Shown in pieces: positions 11,701 to 19,800 of a DNA stretch of 64,000 bases. How positions within the stretch are numbered: position 1 is the stretch's first letter; each line of letters opens with the position of its first letter. The stretch is from positions 22,646,442-22,710,441 of the forward strand of contig OX381704.1 of the NCBI GenBank assembly GCA_947462335.1, written 5' to 3'. The notes under the pieces were generated by a model. The model was not told the origin of the DNA. It did no database searches and saw nothing but the letters and a program-made list of their open reading frames with translations. Source of the stretch: Harmothoe impar (lineage: Eukaryota > Annelida > Polychaeta > Phyllodocida > Polynoidae). The translations under genes were made by a program, and so were the position numbers.

Positions 11701-14700
11701 CTATCATACTACTTACTTGTAGTCTACGGACAAGGGGCTAAACGGAGAACGGGTAAACAGAGAACGGGATAAACGGAGAACGGGATAAACGGAGAACGGA
11801 ATAAAGGGCTAACGGGATAAAGGGCGAACGGAAGAAACGGAGAACGGGAGAAAGGGATAAACGGAGAACGGGATAAACGGCGAACGGGATAAACGGTGAA
11901 CGGCGAACGGGATAAAGGGAGAACGGGATAAATGGCGAGCGGGATAAAAGGAGAACGGGATAAATGGCGAGCGGGATAAAAGGTGAACGGAATAAAGGGA
12001 GAAAGGGATAAACGGCGAACGGGATAAACAGTGAACGGGATAAAGGGAGAACGGGATGAAGGGAGAATGGGATAAAGGGAGAAGTGGAAAAGGGAGATCG
12101 CAAAAACGAAGAACGCGAAACCGAAGAACGCGAAACCGAAGAACGCGAAACCGAAGAACGCGAAACCGAAGAACGCGAAATCGAAGAACGCGAAAACGGA
12201 GAACAAGAAAACGGAGAACACAAGAACAGAGAATGTGAAAACAGAGAACGCAAATACAGAATCATGAGCGGGGGGAGTGGGGGTGGGGAGAGCGGAGAAC
12301 GGGAAATTCAATATAGAGCGACGGCAAGGCATAGACACGTAGCACACGCCGCCCCGCGTCCGACCGACACGGCGAAACTGCAACGAAGATGGTGACGCTG
12401 CTGACGCTCCGATCGACTCGCTTTTCGGGAGAACATGAGAACGGGATAAACGGAGAACGGGATAAACGGTGAATGGGATAAACGGAGAATGGGATAAACA
12501 GAGAGAGGAGAACGGGATAAAGGGAGAACGGGACAAACGTAAAGCGGAGAAGGGGATGAATGGATTAAGAGAGAACGGGATAAAGGGAGAAGGGGATGAA
12601 CGGAGAACAGGGTGAACGGAGAACGGGATAAATGGAGAAAGGGAATATATCGTTACACCACTATAGCATCACAATTTTCTATGTTGTAAAATAGAGGGAG
12701 GGGTTACAGGTTATAGCATTACATTCGCTATATATTGAACCTATTTACTATAGCCCAATGTGTGATCAACCCATTTCGTTTAACCTAATAGTTTAACATT
12801 TTGTTATTGAGCTGTCCAAATTGAATAGGCCTATCTATATATTGTATACAGTAAAAAACAATTGAAAAATACTAAGTAGGCTTATTCACAATAGATGTAG
12901 CTACGTCCCCTTTAATAGCATCGTCACAACACTTTCCTGCTGACCTGGGCGGGTGGGACACAGCTCATTGAGCCTATAATTATAACCATAGCAGACTGAG
13001 GTGTATAGCATCGCCACAACACTTTCCTGCTGACCTGGGCGGGTGGGACACGGCTCATTGAGCCTATAATTATAACCATAGCAGACTGAGGTGTATAGCA
13101 TCGTGGGGGGGGGGGGGGCTTCGGAGGGGTGACGAGGTACAGCCTACTTGACCACCTAACCAGGCTACTTAAATAGGCCGCCCTGACCACTCAAAGGCCG
13201 CCTATAAGTCTAGCACATGAACAGCCATGCATACCGAAATGTAGCTCTCTTTGTTCTATAGTATACAGGATTTCTTCCCCTCCTCCCCTCCCCCTACCAC
13301 CCTAATTTGCATAATAGCCGCTGCAAGCAAAGCGTGGGCCCACGGCCTTCACAGAGGGGGATGCCGGTCCCCTCCTCGAGGCCCTGCTTATTTATATTGG
13401 TTTCTCTGGCTGGTGGTTGCTATCTGATACAAACCCAACATACTAGCTACATAGGGAATGGCCTAGTTAGCGACTCCCAAAAGATAGAGTATATATAGGG
13501 AAAGAAACTTTTAAAAAGAATGTTTTTGGGGTTAGAAAAGAAGGTAGGTGGCGCAGCCTTATTCCTATTAACCCTGGAATGATTAAGTCACTAACTGGTG
13601 GTCGCTATCTAGTACTTCCCCTACATACTAAATCCAAAGGGAATAGCCTAAGTAGCGACTCCATCTGTTAGCGACTTAAACCTAGAGTATATATGAGGAA
13701 AGAAGCTTAAAAGAATTCGTGGGGAACAACCCCCCCTGGGGGGAAAAGGTTCCCTTTTCTTTTATTCATATTTACCCTGGAATGATTAAGCAGTGTTGCC
13801 GAAATGACGCCGGCACGCCGGCTTTTGCCGGCGTAGAATCTTAATGGCCGGCGTAGGGCCTTGGGACGCAGGCCAGAATGGCCTGCCATAATCTCAGCTT
13901 CCTAATGGTGAAAGAATTTTTCAAATCGGCCGATTATTAGCGATGTTAGAGATTACCTTGATATTCAAAGATTTTGCCATGAATTTTGTAAGCTTACATG
14001 TAAGGAAAATATGTCATTATTAGTTCCCTGTCAGTTAAGAGAAAGTTTCTGCAAAATACCAAAGTACATTTGACCTGCGTCACAGGAAAATGGCCTGCGT
14101 AAGATCCCAAGACGCAGGCCACCTTGGCCTGCGTCCGGAAAAAGTTTTCGGCAACACTGTTAAGTCGCTAACTGGTGGTCGCTATCTAATACTGAATGTA
14201 TGTACATGTACAATAGGTGAAAGGTCATGGGCTGGGGGTCTTTCACTGAATAAGGGTTATTATTGTAAGTATACCACCCCCCCCCCCCCCACACACACAC
14301 AAATATGACCCTTATTCAGTTAAAATACCCAAGCCACCAATATTCCGTATAGGGCCTACTATATAGTAGCCTTCATTTTTAGGGGGGAAACATAACCATT
14401 CCGTTTGTGAGGTCTGGATTCCACTTTTTACTTAGAACCAATGATGTGTTTTACCACTTTTAAGGGGACTTTAATAAACGACCCACAGATCCACAGGCGA
14501 CCTATTCCTAGAGAACGCCAATGTGGAATAGGATCACAGCGCCTACAAACTTGGTTGAAGATACGATAGTCTCTTCTTTTAACCAGTGCAAGTCCCGACC
14601 ATGGTCTGAAGGCCCATAGATCTATTCAATTTACATAGTTCTTAGAGCAGGAGTATGGATTAAGCCAGATGGTGTAACAGCAAATGTCACATGAGATTTT

Positions 14701-14872
14701 TCACATGCAGCTAGAACTTACCCATATTCCTTCCGCATATTGTGCAATAGTTTTCTCCACAGTCCTCTCCACAGCACTGTGGGACTGGGGGAACCCACCG
14801 TGCCCCACAGTTCCCACAGTACTTTGAGGTGAGCCCATTGAGGGGTTTCGAGCAATTCCTGCACGTCCTCAT
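5781..14872 (-). CDS. Zinc-ribbon, Ala/Gln-rich protein of unknown function (five exons)
   Basis: Assembled from splice sites and matching phases: 14872-14722, 8352-8221, 7965-7762, 7130-6862 and 6263-5781, 1239 nt, 412 codons plus stop. Exon 1 gives 50 residues with four Cys pairs (CRNC, CGNC, CCGEDC, CTIC), a double zinc-ribbon pattern. Exons 2 and 3 are tandem duplicates encoding Ala/Gln-rich sequence ending MYPNA. Exon 4 is poly-Ala followed by a basic segment (GRKRK). Exon 5 starts LKKTYNFTCG, has an approximately 90-residue mixed alpha/beta-looking domain and then five APAPANQAAVPA repeats. Phases 1-1-1-0 match at every junction, which random frames would not. The acceptor before the ATG (TGTTTCAG at 14878) implies an untranslated first exon. 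I do not recognise the C-terminal domain. It could be a transposon-associated gene. Confidence 0.65.
5806..5966 (-). repeat. 36-bp coding minisatellite
   Basis: Four to five copies of a 36-bp unit encoding APAPANQAAVPA in the last exon of the zinc-ribbon gene. The unit length is a multiple of three, so the frame is preserved. Confidence 0.9.
6264..6861 (-). other. Intron 4 of the zinc-ribbon gene
   Basis: Minus-strand donor GTAATG at 6861-6856 after AGGAAGAAG; acceptor CTTCAG ending at 6264. Phase 0 on both sides. Otherwise unique sequence with no further feature seen. Confidence 0.6.
7240..7495. repeat. 41-bp minisatellite
   Basis: About six copies of a 41-bp unit (GGAGGTGTGGGTGGGTCTAC followed by GAGTCTGACGTAAGGGT-like sequence) within intron 3 of the zinc-ribbon gene. 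Confidence 0.85.
7580..8400. repeat. Tandem segmental duplication carrying an exon
   Basis: Two copies of an approximately 460-bp block (starting GAGTTTTGAGGAAATTC near 7585 and 8044), each holding the same exon with intact acceptor and the donor GTTAGC. The copies have diverged: the 7762-7965 exon has an expanded GCTGCTGCCTGAGCC repeat, the 8221-8352 exon has a short version. Both keep phase 1 in and phase 1 out, so the duplication lengthened the protein in frame. Confidence 0.8.
8540..9110. repeat. Dyad-symmetric AAGTCC..GGACTT repeats, left block
   Basis: Many spaced copies of CAAGTCCTGGGGACTTGAG-like words. Each word is close to its own reverse complement (AAGTCC-N4-GGACTT). The block lies in the long intron of the zinc-ribbon gene. 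Confidence 0.8.
9330..11075. repeat. Dyad-symmetric TATGCCCC..GGGGCATA tandem array with an 830-bp higher-order repeat
   Basis: About 30 copies of an approximately 58-bp unit (GGTCAAGACTATGCCCCCGG then GGCATAGATCAGTAGCCTAC-like). The core is a palindrome, ATGCCCC-N-GGGGCAT. A long segment near 9608-9890 recurs near-identically at offset +830 (for example TCGACAGTTGATAAATCAAG at 9791 and 10621), showing recent block duplication. Confidence 0.9.
11210..11700. repeat. Dyad-symmetric AAGTCC..GGACTT repeats, right block
   Basis: Same motif class as 8540-9110 (CAAGTCCCAGGGACTTG and variants), placed on the other side of the TATGCCCC array. Short open frames here are repeat artefacts. Confidence 0.8.
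11724..12650. repeat. 16-bp satellite in reverse orientation, with a 15-bp sub-array
   Basis: Tandem GATAAACGGAGAACGG units, the reverse complement of the satellite at 1-790. At about 12095-12245 the unit changes to a 15-bp form (GAAGAACGCGAAACC). A roughly 150-bp non-repetitive island at 12265-12425 interrupts it. The 175- to 270-residue frames across it are not genes. Confidence 0.93.
12908..13104. repeat. Near-identical tandem duplication, about 100 bp
   Basis: Two copies of a unit containing ACAACACTTTCCTGCTGACC, starting near 12914 and 13014 (offset about 100 bp) and differing at only a few bases. Followed by a run of more than 10 G. Confidence 0.9.
13395..13790. repeat. Duplicated unit of about 150-190 bp
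   Basis: Sequence containing CTGGTGGTCGCTATCT, TAGCGACTC and GAGTATATAT-GG-AAAGAA occurs at about 13405-13510 and 13585-13705, and a third, interrupted copy starts at 13776 and resumes at 14160. The third copy received the insertion at 13791. Confidence 0.7.
13791..14159. mobile_element. 369-bp MITE with CAGTGTTGCCGAAA termini
   Basis: Begins CAGTGTTGCCGAAA and ends TTTTCGGCAACACTG, with inner inverted words CGCAGGCCA and TGGCCTGCG. The flanks read GATTAAG before and TTAAGTC after, giving a TTAAG (or TTAA) target duplication. The uninterrupted paralogue at 13572-13600 (CCTGGAATGATTAAGTCACT) gives the empty site. No coding capacity. Confidence 0.85.
14160..14710. other. Intronic, no recognised feature
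   Basis: Resumption of the 13.4-kb duplicated unit, then a poly-C and CA-repeat stretch (14275-14300) and unique sequence up to the first coding exon of the zinc-ribbon gene. Confidence 0.4.
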
Positions 14873-15229
14873 GTTTGCTGAAACATTACACCGAGAGCAT
14901 AACGTCAGGGTGAGAGAAATATATAAGAGGATATAAATCTATGCTGTATTATAGTGATTTAACTTATTTTCAAGTGAGAAATAATTCTTTTAACTGACAC
15001 TTGAGTAAAGCCTAAAGGTGTCCCATGGCTATGACTGTATCATTAGTGTATGAGTGGGCCCGGCCACTCCCCATCCGAAACATTTCACTCTAAAGGCACA
15101 GTAAAATTAGCATGACAGGTACAATTTCTGTGGCCTAAGTGAGTGCGACACATTGATTCAGGTTGAGGTGAAGAAGATGATAGAAAAAAGCCCACATCAA
15201 GTAAAGATTTTACAATAAAAGGATCCACT

Positions 15230-15474
15230 CACTCTTCGTCGCGTCCAGATGGGCTGCTTGCTTCCCGCGAAATTAGGTCACGTGGTTTGTTTGGTAGCCT
15301 CGATCCAATCTCCCGCGGCAGATAGTTCGTGCGACAGCGGTCTTCACTTCCTCTCTGCCAAATCCTTACTCCGTGCTTCGCAAATGGACAGATTCTGTCC
15401 ATTGCGCACTTTCTTGAAATAGACAATTTCCCATCTATGATTCGATTCAAATATTTGTAGTAAGGTCTGAACAT
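15230..15474 (-). other. Candidate untranslated first exon of the zinc-ribbon gene
   Basis: GC-richer segment ending at a good minus-strand donor (GACGAAGA then GTGAGT at 15229). Joined to the acceptor at 14878 it would put five bases before the ATG. In its own open frame it would not continue into the zinc-ribbon frame, so it would be 5'UTR. The upstream limit is a guess. Confidence 0.35.
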
Positions 15475-15710
15475 GAATTTCTAAAACTTACAGACATATT
15501 GGTTTTGTTTTTGTGGTGGAATTTGTTGATTTTCCTATGAACTATTTTGGCGTAGGGATATAAGCAGTGTGTAAAGCGGATAGGAGAGCAGGAAAGTAGT
15601 ACACTTTCCCAGACCTTTTCCACAGGAGAGTTCTTAGGTTTTGGCAGAGATATGTAGTGACCGGGGGGAGCGGAAGTCTCTGCCGGGGAGATTGGCCTCG
15701 ATCCAGATAT

Positions 15711-15783
15711 TTTGGCATTTTGGCATTTTGGCATTTTGGCATTTCGGCATTTTGGCATTTCGGCATTTTGGCATTTGGCATGT
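15711..15783. repeat. 8-bp microsatellite (GGCATTTT)n
   Basis: About nine copies of GGCATTTT with occasional GGCATTTC. The minus-strand frames reading repeated Cys-Gln-Asn-Ala are artefacts. Confidence 0.95.
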
Positions 15784-15849
15784 CGCACCGGCCTTCCATA
15801 ATTTAACTAATAAAACAGTTTTTCATATAACCAGGATCATATAAAGGAT

Positions 15850-16345
15850 GCAAACTGCTACCAAACGTTTGCCTTATTTTCCCTCCGCAGTGGATCTACT
15901 TTTTGGTTAAATAGACGTGGCCCTCAGCAATAGGTTGGTACTGGAGTCAAACACCAGATGGCACCACCCCTCAAATCGATATTTTTTTCGCGCCGTGTTT
16001 TCGTCGGTTTTGATGATCAGATTATATATTACAGCCTATATGTATGATGTGGATTACCCGATATGGTTGGTAGATCACCCTGATAGCCGTTAACAATCTA
16101 TTAGATGAATACTGGCACTGACAACGGTGGGACATTGGCTAGGCTTGGCCCTGGACATGTATGGGTAATTTAAATTGATATCCCTTTTTTTCTCCTATCA
16201 CATTTTAGAGTTTTACAATGCAAGACTAATTACCCCAGTACTACATTTTGAACTAGGACCATTATAATAGGGTATACTAAATTTAATATCTACACTGAGG
16301 GCACAAAATAAAGAGTCGAGACAGCACTGAGAATATGTTTTAATA
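15850..16345. other. Intergenic, nothing recognised
   Basis: AT-rich sequence between the 5' side of the zinc-ribbon gene and the 3' end of SAMTOR. No frame, RNA gene or clear repeat seen. Confidence 0.4.
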
Positions 16346-16350
16346 TAGAC

Positions 16351-16356
16351 TTTATT
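16351..16356 (-). terminator. SAMTOR: SAMTOR poly(A) signal
   Basis: AATAAA on the minus strand (TTTATT on plus), about 525 bp downstream of the SAMTOR stop codon. It is the best canonical signal in the expected position. Confidence 0.6.
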
Positions 16357-16585
16357 AATCTCCTGTGTAAAACAGTAAGCACAGCCCATCTTAAGAATCC
16401 AAGAGGCACTCAGAAGGTATAAATATAGGCGAATATCACATGTATTGAAGCATCTGTAGTATGTAGCCTAACAGGTACCGCCACACAAAACATGATTATC
16501 AAAAATACAAATTCTTCACGGGAAAACATTGCAGGTTGAATTACTAATGGTAAGTTATGAATGTCTTAGAGTGAGCACATATTCC

Positions 16586-16862
16586 CTTAACCTTGTAAGG
16601 GCTGCTTAGTGCTTTATATAGCGCTTTGTCCTTTGTCGTCATGATGCATGACTACAGTCCTGGCGGGTAAGTTGCCCGTGCTGCATCCATTCATCATTAT
16701 TGCCAACCCTTCAGGAGTGTATCGACACTATAGACAGTGTAGGCATGATGCTTGAATGTAACACTGGAGAGTTACTCCCTAGTGTTGCATGCATGCATCA
16801 TGACGACAAAGGACATAGCACATACAAGCTCTATTAAAGCGATCCTGAAAGTCTTAATCCCA
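16586..16862. mobile_element. TTAACCCTTTAA-family MITE in the SAMTOR 3'UTR
   Basis: Contains the family's CATGATGCATGACTACAGTCC, GGCGGGTAAGTTGCC and GCCAACCCTTCAGGAGTGTATC words and diverged ends (TTAACCTTGTAAGGG at the left). It lies between the stop codon and the poly(A) signal, so it is probably transcribed in the 3'UTR. Confidence 0.65.
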
Positions 16863-16880
16863 AGTCCTGTGACGACATCC

Positions 16881-19800
16881 TCAGTCCATCAAGTCTGGAA
16901 GTTCGCTGAATGAATCAAGGATTAAGTCTGTCTCCTCCTCGGTCCTCATGATACCGGAGAACATTGACGAGCTATGTGTTTCACCCGACCCCCCACAGTC
17001 ACTGAAGTCCTGCGGGATGTAGAGCATGTCGGGCCCGGTGTCACCAATTAATGTGTGCTCCGTCTCGCTGGACACTTTGCGGTAGGCCATACAATGTAAG
17101 TGTTCCTGTTTGACATACTTCCAGCGCTTAAAGCCCATCCCCTCCAGGGCGCGCTTCCAGCTCTTCATCATGGGCACGTTCTTGTTCTGGTGCGCCGAGT
17201 CAGGGGTGATGATCAACAGAAGGCCTCCCATCATGAGGAGGGCATGCGCCTTCTGACAGCATACCCAGCGCTGGTAGGCGCAGGGGAAGTACTCCAGGAG
17301 CAGAGAGAAGACCACGATGTGGAACGAGTTACGCGGCAGCTTGGTCACCGGGCTGGTTAGCGTACTGAGAATGGTGTCGATGGTATCCCCCGCCAGCTGT
17401 AGGGGCTCTGGGGTCTCCAGGTGGAGGAAGTCACAGTGGAACACGCTCTGTAAGGGGAAGGGTGGAACTAGAGTTATATATAGGGGGAAGTCACAGTGGA
17501 ACACGCTCTGTAAGGGGAAGGGTGGAACTAGAGTTATGTACAGGGGAAGTCACAGTGGAACACGCTCTGTAAGGGGAAGGGTGGAACTAGAGTTATGTAT
17601 AGGGGAAGTCACAGTGGAACACGCTCTGTAAGGGGAAGGGTGGAACTAGAGTTATGTACAGGGGAAGTCACAGTGGAACACGCTCTGTAAGAGGAAAGGG
17701 TGGAACTAGAGTTATGTACAGGGGAAGTCACAGTGGAACACGCTCTGTAAGGGGAAGGGTGGAACTAGAGTTATGTATAGGGGAAGTCACAGTGGAACAC
17801 GCTCTGTAAGGGGAAGGGTGGAACTAGAGTTATGTACAGGGGAAGTCACAGTGGAACACGCTCTGTAAGGGGAAGGGTGGAACTAGAGTTATATATAGGG
17901 GGAAGTCACAGTGGAACACGCTCTGTAAGGGGAAGGGTGGAACTAGAGTTATGTACAGGGGAAGTCACAGTGGAACACGCTCTGTAAGGGGAAGGGTGGA
18001 ACTAGAGTTATGTACAGGGGAAGTCACAGTGGAACACGCTCTGTAAGGGGAAGGGTGGAACTAGAGTTATATATAGGGGGAAGTCACAGTGGAACACGCT
18101 CTGTAAGGGGAAGGGTGGAACTAGAGTTATGTACAGGGGGAAGTCACAGTGGAACACGCTCTGTAAGGGGAAGGGTGGAACTAGAGTTATGTATAGGGGA
18201 AGTCACAGTGGAACACCCTCTGTAAGAGGAAAGGGTGGAATTAGAGTTATGTACAGGGGAAGTCACAGTGGAACACGCTCTGTAAGGGGAAGGGTGGAAC
18301 TAGAGTTATGTACAGGGGAAGTCACAGTGGAACACGCTCTGTAAGAGGAAAGGGTGGAACTAGAGTTATGTACAGGGGAAGTCACAGTGGAACACGCTCT
18401 GTAAGGGGAAGGGTGGAACTAGAGTTATGTATAGGGGAAGTCACAGTGGAACACGCTCTGTAAGGGGAAGGGTGGAACTAGAGTTATGTATAGGGGAAGT
18501 CACAGTGGAACACGCTCTGTAAGGGGAAGGGTGGAACTAGAGTTATATATAGGGGGAAGTCACAGTGGAACACGCTCTGTAAGGGGAAGGGTGGAACTAG
18601 AGTTATGTACAGGGGAAGTCACAGTGGAACACGCTCTGTAAGGGGAAGGGTGGAACTAGAGTTATGTATAGGGGGAAGTCACAGTGGAACACGCTCTGTA
18701 AGAAGAAGGTTGGCACTAGAGTTATGTATAGGGGGAAGTCACAGTGGAACAAACTCTGTAAGAGGGAGGGTGGAACTAGAGTTATATATAGGGGAAAGTC
18801 ACAGTGGAACACACTCTGTAAGAAGAAGGGTGGCACTAGAGTTATGTATTAGGGAGGTCACAGTGGAACACGCTCTGTAAGGTAGGTAGAGGGTGGAAAG
18901 AGAATTAATTCAGTGAGGGTCAGTGTTTAGAACTAATTGTTGTAAGCGATCAATTAAGAGATGCAATAAGAGGCCACGTAATATCAAATATATTTACATT
19001 TTACCTGCTAAATATCTAACGTTATATCATAGCTTTGAGATACATACTTGACGATACACATTTTGTCTTCATCTTAACAATCTGAATACAGAGTAAAGTT
19101 ACCTCAACAGCGGGACTAATATCGATGCCTACAGCGAGAAACTCCTCAAACTTGAGGAACGGGTTGAAACAGCTGCCGACATCAAGTAAACGTATTCGAC
19201 CTTGGAATGGAAGGATGCTGCAAAGGAAAAGTTTGGGATCGTGAAAATGTTGCTCTTTCTTTAATAGAGAGAGAGTTTTGAGAACTAAAGTGTGTCATGA
19301 AACACGTGGGAGTTATAAGAAATAGGAATCTACAACTACAATTTACTTTTGATTCTACACATATATACTAAACCAGACGATGAACAAAATTGGTCTATGG
19401 ATTTTGCACATCATATTTTCGGAAATCCAATTCATTTTACCTCGATGTTATCTTGATGGACATGGATTAATCAAAAAGTGTGTTAATCAAAAAGTGTGAA
19501 CTATTGTCAGACAACAGATAGAACAAGTGTGCATGCTCGCACCTTTCTATGAACGTGATATCAATAGAACAACTTTCTATTTTTGTGTAGCCCTATGTTA
19601 AATAGAAACAATACACTAAAATTAATGAAATAACTAGAAAGTGAATCGGAACAAATTATCAGGCATTACAATCCAACCGTTACTGACTATTACCTATTAC
19701 TATCAACTATCACTTCTAATTTTGAAATGGATATTAGTCAACAAAAACAAAACGGTCACTAACATGCTAGTGTAGTCTACTGGTCCATACTTGGCGTATA

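Noticed and set aside
14275..14300. Poly-C followed by CA repeat as a structured element
   Set aside because: Simple sequence with no further context.
17317..18880. Gly/Ser/Arg-rich repetitive frames on plus and [10 protein letters not shown] repeats on minus
   Set aside because: Translations of the 59/60-bp minisatellite; only the segment below 17447 is genuine SAMTOR exon.
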